The translations under genes were made by a program, and so were the position numbers. From JACRGC01 sp035288785 (GTDB lineage: Archaea > Micrarchaeota > Micrarchaeia > Norongarragalinales > SBBD01), in NCBI GenBank assembly GCA_035288785.1, contig DATDZF010000061.1, positions 1 through 13,149 of the forward strand: a stretch of 13,149 bases of DNA, read 5' to 3'. The notes beneath the pieces are model-generated. The model had not been told where the DNA came from. It made no database searches and saw only the letters and a list, made by a program, of their open reading frames with translations. This document shows, piece after piece, positions 1 through 4,741 of the stretch (position 1 is its first letter; each line of letters begins with the position of its first letter).

Positions 1-472
1 GATGAAAAAGACCGGTATTTCCGCATCCATTTCAAAGTACCACCAGCTCCATATCACCTTGCTGTTCCTTGGGGAGAGGACGGAAGAGGAAGCAGAAAAG
101 ATCATTGAGGAGGCGAAAATGATCAAGATGGGCAAATTCCCCATAGAAATAGGGGGAGTTGGCTTTTTCCCATCGGAAAATTACATTCGTGTCGTGTGGG
201 TCGGGGCAAATGACGGTAATGGGGAAATCAAGCTGCTCCATTCCAAATTGGCAAAGGCGCTGGACATGCCGCCGGACAAGGAGTTCATCAGCCATATCAC
301 GCTTGCGAGGGTAAAATCAAATGACAACCTGAAAAAGCTTAAAGACCTCCAGCTCACACTTGCGGAAAAATCCTTCGGCGAATTCGAAGCAGACGAGTTC
401 TGCCTGGTTAAAAGCGAGCTGACACCGGAAGGCGCAAAATATTCTGTCGTGGAAAAATTTTCCCTCGGATGA
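1..472 (+). CDS. thpR: RNA 2',3'-cyclic phosphodiesterase (ThpR/LigT, 2H family), 5'-truncated
   Basis: This is a 2H-superfamily phosphoesterase, a family that opens 2',3'-cyclic phosphates on RNA and was first described as 2'-5' RNA ligase. Two His-x-Thr signatures are visible: LHITLLFLG at visible residues 16-24 and SHITLARVK at 97-105. They are about 80 residues apart, as the family requires for its two catalytic histidines. The C-terminal segment SELTPEGAKYSVVEKFSL (138-155) is also typical. Family members run about 175-190 residues and have some 35-40 residues before the first HxT. Here only 16 precede it, so the methionine codon at position 2 is probably internal and the true start lies left of the window. 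The fold is intact from motif 1 to the stop. The gene ends 53 nt before the next start codon, and the intervening A/T-rich stretch suggests the next gene has its own promoter. Confidence 0.85.
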   Translation, partial: MKKTGISASISKYHQLHITLLFLGERTEEEAEKIIEEAKMIKMGKFPIEIGGVGFFPSENYIRVVWVGANDGNGEIKLLHSKLAKALDMPPDKEFISHITLARVKSNDNLKKLKDLQLTLAEKSFGEFEADEFCLVKSELTPEGAKYSVVEKFSLG

Positions 473-476
473 AGGT

Positions 477-520
477 TTAATAACTTATTTCCCATGAGTA
501 GTAACATATTCAGCAGGTGG
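477..520 (+). promoter_or_regulatory. Putative promoter and ribosome binding site of the beta-helix gene
   Basis: A TATA-like stretch (TTTAATAAC, 477-485) lies about 45 nt upstream of the ATG at 526. AGGTGG at 515-520 is a good Shine-Dalgarno element five bases before that ATG, which is why 526 is preferred over the in-frame GTG at 517. That GTG falls inside the ribosome binding site. Confidence 0.45.
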
Positions 521-525
521 TCCAA

Positions 526-1587
526 ATGGATGTGAAATATTTTGCGATTCTTGGCATTATCTTTGCGTTTTTCCTTAACACGGCTGACGCGGCAGTGTGC
601 GGCGGGCCCGTTCAATGCAACTGCGGGGATACGCTTGTTGCATCGCAGAGCATGTGGTACGACCTTTCCTGCCCGACGAATGTCGCGCTTTTCATCAATA
701 CCAGCAACGTCACTCTGGACTGCAACGGCCATGGCATAATCGGGATACCTCCCGCAACCTCGGGGATCGGGATTGATGGCTCTAGCGGGGTAACAATTAC
801 GGAGTGCAACATAAGGGGCTTCTACGAAGGCGTTAAGGTAACTTCATCGCCAAATTCGAGGATCATCGGCAACCAGTTCCAAAATAATTATGGAAAGGCA
901 ATCTACGTCCTATATGGCGCTTCCAAGGGCTCGGAAATAAGGGGGAACAAATTCGTCGGCAACAGGAATTACGCAATCCTGCTCGTGCACGGCGGGTTCC
1001 ATAAGGTGACCGGCAACCTCATCAGGGACGGGGGATATGCGATTTACCTCGATTCATCTGGCGGCTCAAATGGCGAAATCTCTGGCAACATTATTGAGAA
1101 CAACACTGGTTTTGGCATAGCCGTAGTTGGTGGCCGGAACGGGGTTTACGCGAACAACATAATAAAAAAGAGCCGGCTGGGCTTTTACGGCGGGGCATTT
1201 CAGCGCAACAGGATATACGGGAATGCCATCGATGGCAATAGCTACTACGGGATGCTTTTCGAAAATTCAGTGGATGGCAATGTCATCTGGAACAACAAGT
1301 TCACCAGCAATGCCATTTCCGCCCATGAAATGTTTGGCGCCGATTATGGCACCTACAATAACAGCTGGAACTTGAGCACCACCGGCAATTTGTGGAGCGA
1401 TTTCGCATCCAATCCCGGCTATCCGAGCACATATATTATCGGAGGGCCGGGCGATGGGATTGATTACCATCCATTAAAGAAAAGGATTTGCAAGCCTTCT
1501 TCCCCATTGGCATTATCTGTGAAGGGCGGCCTCATTGACGCGGATCCGGATTGCGAGGTCGCAATTCGCGCAGAAGCGAAAGCCTAA
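526..1587 (+). CDS. Secreted right-handed parallel beta-helix (NosD/PbH1-type) protein
   Basis: The product is a predicted 353-residue exported protein. The N-terminus (MDVKYFAILGIIFAFFLNTADA) is a signal peptide with likely cleavage after ADA. A short Cys-rich segment follows (CGGPVQCNCGDT), then the strand NVTLDCNGHGIIG that opens many archaeal beta-helix proteins. From about residue 75 to 280 the chain consists of PbH1-like rungs with repeated GN-x-I/F and N-x-I-x-N patterns (for example RIIGNQFQNN, EIRGNKFVGN, EISGNIIENN, VYANNIIKKS). The closing segment, NLWSDF then GYPSTYIIGG and DYHPL, is the usual C-terminal cap of NosD-like repeats. There is no C-terminal membrane anchor. Related folds bind or cleave polysaccharides, but I see no catalytic signature, so enzyme activity is not claimed. 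The ligand is unknown. A cell-surface or extracellular location is inferred from the signal peptide. Confidence 0.85.
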   Translation: MDVKYFAILGIIFAFFLNTADAAVCGGPVQCNCGDTLVASQSMWYDLSCPTNVALFINTSNVTLDCNGHGIIGIPPATSGIGIDGSSGVTITECNIRGFYEGVKVTSSPNSRIIGNQFQNNYGKAIYVLYGASKGSEIRGNKFVGNRNYAILLVHGGFHKVTGNLIRDGGYAIYLDSSGGSNGEISGNIIENNTGFGIAVVGGRNGVYANNIIKKSRLGFYGGAFQRNRIYGNAIDGNSYYGMLFENSVDGNVIWNNKFTSNAISAHEMFGADYGTYNNSWNLSTTGNLWSDFASNPGYPSTYIIGGPGDGIDYHPLKKRICKPSSPLALSVKGGLIDADPDCEVAIRAEAKA

Positions 1588-1607
1588 CGCCGGACCGGTG
1601 CTAGGAT

Positions 1608-1619
1608 TATTAAATAATA
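1608..1619 (+). promoter_or_regulatory. TATA box of the tRNA-Ser gene
   Basis: TATTAAATAATA is centred about 26 bp upstream of the first tRNA base at 1639. That is the standard spacing of an archaeal box A from the transcription start. Confidence 0.6.
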
Positions 1620-1658
1620 AACCCACCTGATTAGCGATGCTGGGGTGGCGGAAATTGG

Positions 1659-1688
1659 CTAAAGCAATTTGGCAAGACCGCAATCCGG
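1659..1688 (+). other. Putative D-loop intron of tRNA-Ser, about 30 nt
   Basis: Removing 30 nt restores an 11-nt D loop closed by GCG/CGC. The junction is ambiguous by two bases, because GG occurs at both 1657-1658 and 1687-1688. ATTG (1654-1657) can pair with CAAT (1681-1684), giving a four-base-pair helix next to the junctions that resembles the central helix of a bulge-helix-bulge substrate. An alternative hairpin, AAATTG (1652-1657) with CAATTT (1665-1670), would compete. The exact boundaries are inferred. Confidence 0.6.
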
Positions 1689-1740
1689 TAACGCGCTAGA
1701 CTCGAGATCTAGTTGGCCGCAAGGTCAGTATGGGTTCAAG

Positions 1741-1805
1741 CCTCTTTTTCTTTTGAAAGAAAAAGACCCTTGGAAGAAAAAGAAATTTTTCCGGCTGCCC
1801 AGAAA
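1741..1805 (+). other. Putative T-loop intron of tRNA-Ser, about 65 nt
   Basis: The insertion sits at or next to tRNA position 59/60; boundaries could equally be 1740-1804. It folds neatly. AGCC (1739-1742) pairs with GGCT (1793-1796). Inside are two hairpins: one of 10-11 bp (1743-1753 with 1756-1766) and one of about 7 bp with a bulged G (1772-1779 with 1786-1792). TTC (1735-1737) can stack on the T stem by pairing with GAA (1802-1804), which leaves A1805 and T1806 bulged at the 3' junction. This is not a textbook bulge-helix-bulge, so a relaxed substrate is inferred. Confidence 0.65.
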
Positions 1806-1819
1806 TCCCATCCCCAGCG

Positions 1820-1827
1820 TTTCTTTC
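1820..1827 (+). terminator. T-rich run after tRNA-Ser
   Basis: TTTCTTTC directly follows the tRNA discriminator base and could act as an archaeal oligo-T terminator. It is short and interrupted by C, so read-through into the small gene starting at 1831 is also possible. Confidence 0.25.
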
Positions 1828-1830
1828 CTT

Positions 1831-2010
1831 ATGCGAAAAAAGGCGATTAAAACGGCAATCAACAAGGCATGGCACCTGAAAAACAGGATGCCTAAAAATT
1901 CCACGTATGAGCAAAGAAGGGAATGGCACATTGCACACCAGAATAATTGCCCCTGCTGGCCCATGCCGAAAAAAATGGCTAAGGAAATGAAAAAGGCACC
2001 TACAATTTAG
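1831..2010 (+). CDS. Small conserved-type protein with CxC motif (function unknown)
   Basis: A 59-residue basic protein. Its core, MPKNSTYEQRREWHIAHQ (20-37) followed by NNCPCWPMPKK, resembles a short family I recall from DPANN genomes with the pattern MPKN-x-T-x-x-QR-x-x-WH-x-x-H-x-x-NC-x-C. That resemblance is from memory and not verified. C40 and C42 with H33 and H36 could bind a metal. Function is unknown. Two starts are possible: ATG 1831, chosen because the N-terminal 19 residues have normal codon use, or ATG 1888, which would begin directly at MPKN. Neither has a clear Shine-Dalgarno sequence. The same frame stays open leftwards through the tRNA to 1669, but that part is tRNA sequence and not coding. 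The gene begins 11 nt after the tRNA end and may share its transcript. Confidence 0.6.
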   Translation: MRKKAIKTAINKAWHLKNRMPKNSTYEQRREWHIAHQNNCPCWPMPKKMAKEMKKAPTI

Positions 2011-2070
2011 CAAACTAGTTCGCATATTCGGATGCGATTCCGCCAACATCCAAACTTGGGCTAACCTCTA

Positions 2071-2110
2071 GTTTTCGTCAATTGGCGAAAACGCTTAAAT
2101 TTATATATTT
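2071..2110 (+). promoter_or_regulatory. Palindromic operator plus BRE/TATA promoter of the membrane-protein cluster
   Basis: Positions 2071-2092 form a 22-bp palindrome (half-site GTTTTCG, 2071-2077, with CGAAAAC, 2086-2092; centre CAATTG). Twenty of 22 positions are symmetric. It abuts CTTAAATTTATATATTT (2094-2110), a strong BRE/TATA element. Transcription should start near 2130. GGGAGGTG (2138-2145) then lies in the leader upstream of ATG 2157. A dimeric regulator binding the palindrome would overlap or flank the TFB/TBP site. The identity of the regulator is unknown. Confidence 0.6.
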
Positions 2111-2156
2111 CATACCGCATTTTAGTAGAACGTCAAAGGGAGGTGTGGGGAAGGTT

Positions 2157-2447
2157 ATGGAGGATTTATTGATAATGGCCTACTCATTCGTAATGATATC
2201 CGGAGCGGTCTGGCTATTTGTGCATCTCACATTCGGATTTGGAACCATTAAGGAAGCGGCCCTTATTACGGCAATTGGCGCAATAGCAGTTGCACTGCTC
2301 CAGGGCTCAACCCCGGAAATATTCGCTGCACTGGTAACAATTGCCGGGCTGGTTTCAATGAGAATTTACAACATCAGGCTGGCGCAGGCAATATCCGCCG
2401 TCGTCACAACAGTATTCATCGGGCTGTTCCTTTTCAGGTTCTCATGA
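2157..2447 (+). CDS. Small four-helix membrane protein, paralogue 1 (function unknown)
   Basis: A 96-residue, strongly hydrophobic protein with about four membrane segments (roughly residues 7-28, 34-50, 54-70 and 76-94). ATG 2157 is chosen because it follows a TATA box and a GGGAGGTG ribosome binding site. An in-frame TTG at 2082 lies inside the operator, upstream of the TATA box, and cannot be the start. The segment AGLVSMRIYNIRLAQAISAV aligns with GGLMISEIYSWSLSTSILVA of the third protein in this cluster, and a conserved Trp sits in the first membrane segment (GAVW, compare GILW). So this is a diverged member of the same set. I do not recognise the family and see no catalytic or transport motif. 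The next gene starts 9 nt after its stop, which suggests co-transcription. Confidence 0.7.
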   Translation: MEDLLIMAYSFVMISGAVWLFVHLTFGFGTIKEAALITAIGAIAVALLQGSTPEIFAALVTIAGLVSMRIYNIRLAQAISAVVTTVFIGLFLFRFS

Positions 2448-2456
2448 GTGGTTTGA

Positions 2457-2777
2457 ATGCAAATTACATACCTATCTGACATGATCGGGACCACAGATTT
2501 CGTGTATGCGCTTATTTTCCTGACATTCGTAATTTGGATGATTTTAAAGCTGCTTTTCAATTACGACAATTTTTCGAAATCGCTTCTTTTCGCGATTTTT
2601 GCAATGGTCTTCCTGCCATTTGTGATTTCCGCAATGCAGGTGGGAAGCGCATTCATTATCGTCCTCCTATTGGGCGGGTTCGCAATCTCAACCGCATACA
2701 AATGGCCCCTTTCCACGAGCATAATTGCCATCCTGGTTGCCATGATCGCGGGAATGGTGGTGCTGCCGGCATTGTGA
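2457..2777 (+). CDS. Small four-helix membrane protein, paralogue 2 (function unknown)
   Basis: A 106-residue membrane protein with about four hydrophobic segments (about 15-34, 41-60, 64-79 and 86-105). It is clearly paralogous to the protein at 2907: shared features are a YL-x(3)-I start, F-V/I-YAL, VFLP/IFLP, AMQ-x-G, LLLGG, IS-x-x-Y-x-W-x-LSTSI and a terminal LP. The start at 2457 is supported by this N-terminal alignment; an internal ATG at 2481 would remove the matching YL segment. The only upstream ribosome-binding signal is a weak GTGGT. The AMQ-x-G and Y-x-W-x-LSTS blocks are the most conserved positions of the set and may form a polar site in the membrane. Function is unknown. Confidence 0.8.
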   Translation: MQITYLSDMIGTTDFVYALIFLTFVIWMILKLLFNYDNFSKSLLFAIFAMVFLPFVISAMQVGSAFIIVLLLGGFAISTAYKWPLSTSIIAILVAMIAGMVVLPAL

Positions 2778-2906
2778 GGATGGTTGTGAAGAAGAAAAAA
2801 TAGGGGGTAAAGGATAAATTTGGAATGAGTTGCTGGAAAATATTTTAGGAACAATCCTGCAAAAATCGGCTATTTTCTCACGAAAAAACTTTATTGGGGG
2901 AACAAG

Positions 2907-3227
2907 ATGGACTTCGGGTACCTTGGGAACATTGTCCTGAACGAGAATTTCATCTATGCGCTTGCGTTGATGACCGGCATATTGTGGGCGATCATGCGCG
3001 CGGGCCTTGGAAACGACAGTTTTTGGGGAGCGCTTGGGCTCGCATTCCTTGCACTGATTTTCCTTCCAGTAATGCTGGATGCGATGCAGTCCGGCGCGCT
3101 GTTCTTCCTCCTGCTTCTCCTGGGGGGGCTCATGATTTCCGAAATTTATTCCTGGTCGCTATCCACAAGCATCCTCGTAGCGGTCATTGCGCTCATTGCG
3201 GCGGTTGCAATCCTGCCAAAATTTTGA
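2907..3227 (+). CDS. Small four-helix membrane protein, paralogue 3 (function unknown)
   Basis: A 106-residue membrane protein of the same length and layout as the one at 2457, with matching blocks NFIYAL, IFLPVMLDAMQSG, LLLGGLMIS and YSWSLSTSI. A 129-bp gap separates it from paralogue 2. GGGGGA (2895-2900) is a Shine-Dalgarno-like element in front of ATG 2907. The gap contains AAAATATTTTAGG (2837-2849), which could be a separate promoter, so this copy may be transcribed independently. No cytoplasmic or extracellular domain of useful size is present: the protein is essentially four helices with short loops. Function is unknown. Tandem duplication followed by divergence is the simplest origin. 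Confidence 0.8.
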   Translation: MDFGYLGNIVLNENFIYALALMTGILWAIMRAGLGNDSFWGALGLAFLALIFLPVMLDAMQSGALFFLLLLLGGLMISEIYSWSLSTSILVAVIALIAAVAILPKF

Positions 3228-3233
3228 ATTATT

Positions 3234-3305
3234 AGGGCTAAAATTAACCTTTAAAGGGCTAATCTAGTTAAATTATATGGTAAAATATTAAAATAAAGGG
3301 CTAAT
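3234..3305 (+). repeat. Three AGGGCTA direct repeats at 21- and 42-bp spacing
   Basis: AGGGCTA begins at 3234, 3255 and 3297. The last two extend to AAAGGGCTAAT (3253-3263 and 3295-3305). Intervals of 21 and 42 bp equal two and four helical turns, so all copies face the same side of the DNA. TATA-like A/T stretches lie between copies two and three. This is a candidate regulator-binding array. Confidence 0.45.
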
Positions 3306-3309
3306 TGCA

Positions 3310-3360
3310 ATTATTTAGGCAAATGAAGGCACATCCATCCTCATTTTACCTAAAAATAAT
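3310..3360 (+). terminator. Long imperfect hairpin between the membrane-protein cluster and rpoP
   Basis: The left arm ATTATTTAGG-c-AAATGA-a-GG (3310-3329) pairs with a right arm running 3339-3360, with small bulges. About 18 pairs form around a 9-nt loop. It could end transcription from the membrane genes or serve as a regulatory palindrome. No long T run follows directly. Confidence 0.35.
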
Positions 3361-3374
3361 CTCAAAGGATAGCC

Positions 3375-3384
3375 TTTTAATATG
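3375..3384 (+). promoter_or_regulatory. TATA box for rpoP and the ribosomal cluster
   Basis: TTTTAATATG lies about 50-59 bp upstream of the rpoP ATG. This predicts transcription starting near 3408 and a leader of roughly 25 nt. It is the best promoter candidate for the rpoP-uL3 block. Confidence 0.45.
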
Positions 3385-3433
3385 CATATGAGATAAATTC
3401 TGACCTCTTTCAATTTATGCGCGGGTTATCAAC

Positions 3434-3559
3434 ATGTACAAATGCGGAAGGTGCGGGAAGGAATTCAATGAGCTCGAATTCATCAGGTGCCCTGCTTGCG
3501 ACAATAAGATTTTATACAAGACAACTCCCCCGATAGTCCATAAGGTGAAAGCCGAATAA
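3434..3559 (+). CDS. rpoP: DNA-directed RNA polymerase subunit P (Rpo12)
   Basis: A 41-residue protein starting MYKCGRCGKEF. It has the four zinc ligands C4, C7, C19 and C22 (C-x2-C, then C-P-A-C) and the closing pattern KILYKTTPPIVHKVKAE, which is diagnostic of archaeal Rpo12, the counterpart of eukaryotic Rpb12. It is a structural subunit of RNA polymerase that helps hold the assembly platform together. The length matches the family, which is usually 40-50 residues. In many archaea rpoP follows the gene for ribosomal protein eL43 (L37Ae); here it stands first in front of uL3, separated by about 107 nt, so transcription and ribosome genes appear joined in one unit. No strong Shine-Dalgarno sequence precedes the ATG. 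Confidence 0.92.
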   Translation: MYKCGRCGKEFNELEFIRCPACDNKILYKTTPPIVHKVKAE

Positions 3560-3666
3560 GCAAATGGTAAGGGGAGCATTTGAATTACAGAAGAGAACTT
3601 CTGATTCTTCTGGAAAAAGAAGGAAAATTATCAATAGGGGTATTTGCGCTCGTAAAGTGAGATAAA
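3560..3666 (+). other. Gap between rpoP and uL3 with two overlapping short reading frames
   Basis: Two frames stay open here. One is ATG 3564 to TAA 3663-3665 (33 residues, very basic C-terminus, GKRRKIINRGICARKVR). The other is TTG 3580 to TGA 3658-3660 (26 residues, ELLILLEKEGKLSIGVFALVK), preceded by GGGGAG. I recognise neither. Both may be chance. GTGAGAT (3657-3663) is the likely ribosome binding site of uL3. Confidence 0.3.
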
Positions 3667-4638
3667 ATGGGAGATAAGGGTCCAAGGAGGGGTTCGCTGG
3701 CATATTGGCGACGGAAGCGCGCGCCAAAACTAGTCCCTAGGATCCGCGCTTGGGCGTATTCAGGGAAGGGGCTGCAGGGATTCCTGGCATACAAGGCGGG
3801 GATGGGCCAGGTGCTCATGATTGAGGATTCCGAATCCCCGTTCAAGAATCAGGAGGTTGCAAAGGCAGTGACCGTCCTCGAGGCCCCGCCGATGTACCTT
3901 TATGCAATAACCGCTTATGAAGACACGCCCAATGGCCTTAAGAAAATTGCTGAAGTGCCTGCGATGAACGCCCCAAAGGAGCTGGGGCGAACCGTTACCG
4001 TTGCCAAAAAAGCCAAATTCAAATTGGAAAATTTCCACAACCGCCCGCTTGCCGATGTGAGGGCGCTCGTCGCTACCCAGCCCTGGAAGGCGGGGCTCAA
4101 GAAAACGCCCGAAATTGCGGAAATCGGGATTGCCGGCAAGGACACGGTTGAGAAAATGGCATTTGCCAAGGAAATCCTCGGGAAGGAAGTTCGGGCAAGC
4201 GATGTGCTTGCGGACGGGGAATTCGTGGATGCAGTCGGGGTCACAAAAGGGCATGGCTGGCAGGGGATCGTTAAAAGGTTTGGGGTTGCGCTTGGGCCGC
4301 ATAAGGCAACCCAGCGAAGAAGGCGCGGAGGGAGCATCGGGCCTGAAACCCAGGGCAAGGTCATGTACACCATCCCAAGGGCCGGGCAGATGGGCTTCCA
4401 CAGAAGGACGGAGAGCAATAAGCGGATCCTCAAAATAGGCGAAGCTGGAAAGTCAAGCGAGGCAACGCCGGCTGGGGGATTCATTGACTACGGCAATATC
4501 GCATCAGATTTTCTTATTATCGAGGGAAGCGTCCAAGGGCCAGAGAAGAGGGTGCTCCTGCTCCGCAAGAATTACCAGAAAATTGCAACGCGCAAAGCGG
4601 ATGTGAGGGCGCTTTTGTTCAATGCAAAAAAAGCGTAA
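3667..4638 (+). CDS. rpl3: 50S ribosomal protein uL3 (L3)
   Basis: A 323-residue large-subunit protein that binds 23S rRNA near the peptidyl-transferase centre and takes part in early assembly. The N-terminus MGDKGPRRGSLAYWRRKRA and PRIRAW match the archaeal/eukaryotic type, as does the central GVTKGHGWQGIVKRFG. The segment HKATQRRRRGGSIGPETQ followed by IPRAGQMGFHRRTESNKRIL is the long basic loop that reaches into the ribosome core. Length is normal for archaea (about 320-360). ATG 3667 follows GTGAGATAAA and gives the canonical N-terminus. It is the first gene of the S10-type cluster here. Confidence 0.97.
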   Translation: MGDKGPRRGSLAYWRRKRAPKLVPRIRAWAYSGKGLQGFLAYKAGMGQVLMIEDSESPFKNQEVAKAVTVLEAPPMYLYAITAYEDTPNGLKKIAEVPAMNAPKELGRTVTVAKKAKFKLENFHNRPLADVRALVATQPWKAGLKKTPEIAEIGIAGKDTVEKMAFAKEILGKEVRASDVLADGEFVDAVGVTKGHGWQGIVKRFGVALGPHKATQRRRRGGSIGPETQGKVMYTIPRAGQMGFHRRTESNKRILKIGEAGKSSEATPAGGFIDYGNIASDFLIIEGSVQGPEKRVLLLRKNYQKIATRKADVRALLFNAKKA

Positions 4639-4714
4639 TGTGAAACAAGTAAATTGGCAAATGCAAATTGGAACTATGATGCAAAAAACAGATGCGGGCA
4701 GTCGTTACGCAAAA

Positions 4715-4741
4715 AAAATATATTCAAGGTTGAAAAAGCCA
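4715..4741 (+). promoter_or_regulatory. TATA-like element and AAGGTTG just upstream of the uL4 start
   Basis: AATATATTC (about 4716-4724) lies roughly 23 bp before ATG 4742, the distance expected for leaderless transcription starting at the ATG. AAGGTTG (4725-4731) could serve as a ribosome binding site on the longer operon transcript. An internal promoter between uL3 and uL4 is inferred. Confidence 0.35.

Larger units (their letters stand above)
1639..1819 (+). tRNA. tRNA-Ser (anticodon CGA) with two putative non-canonical introns
   Basis: The acceptor arms are GCTGGGG (1639-1645) and CCCCAGC (1812-1818), perfectly complementary, with discriminator G at 1819 as expected for serine. No CCA is encoded. 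The anticodon stem CTAGA/TCTAG (1696-1700, 1708-1712) encloses the loop CTCGAGA, so U33 is followed by anticodon CGA. A long variable arm (TGGCC, GCAA loop, GGTCA; 1714-1727) marks a class II tRNA. The T stem is ATGGG (1730-1734) with CCCAT (1807-1811), but its loop reads TTCAA and then continues only 65 nt later. The three-base-pair D stem is GCG (1648-1650) with CGC (1692-1694), and its loop holds about 30 extra bases after GG. Joining 1639-1658, 1689-1740 and 1806-1819 gives an 86-nt tRNA with regular arms. Reads UCG codons. The anticodon loop itself is uninterrupted. Confidence 0.85.

Noticed and set aside
2..4. ATG at position 2 as the true start of the 2H phosphoesterase
   Set aside because: Only 16 residues would precede the first HxT motif, whereas the family has about 35-40, so the gene is taken as truncated by the window edge.
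1696..1712. Reading the anticodon as GAG (Leu) instead of CGA (Ser)
   Set aside because: With stem CTAGA/TCTAG the seven-base loop is CTCGAGA, which puts T at position 33 and CGA at 34-36; the G discriminator also fits serine.
1669..1830. Longer version of the CxC protein starting upstream
   Set aside because: This part of the frame reads through the tRNA-Ser exons and intron.
2082..2156. TTG start at 2082 for the first membrane protein
   Set aside because: It lies inside the palindrome and upstream of the TATA box; ATG 2157 follows a ribosome binding site.
3760..4484. Long minus-strand open frames opposite uL3
   Set aside because: They are antisense to a certain ribosomal gene, have no family-like motifs, and arise from its codon bias.
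4622..4741. ATG 4622 as start of uL4, overlapping uL3
   Set aside because: It adds 40 residues not found in archaeal uL4, with atypical codons; ATG 4742 gives the standard N-terminus and length.
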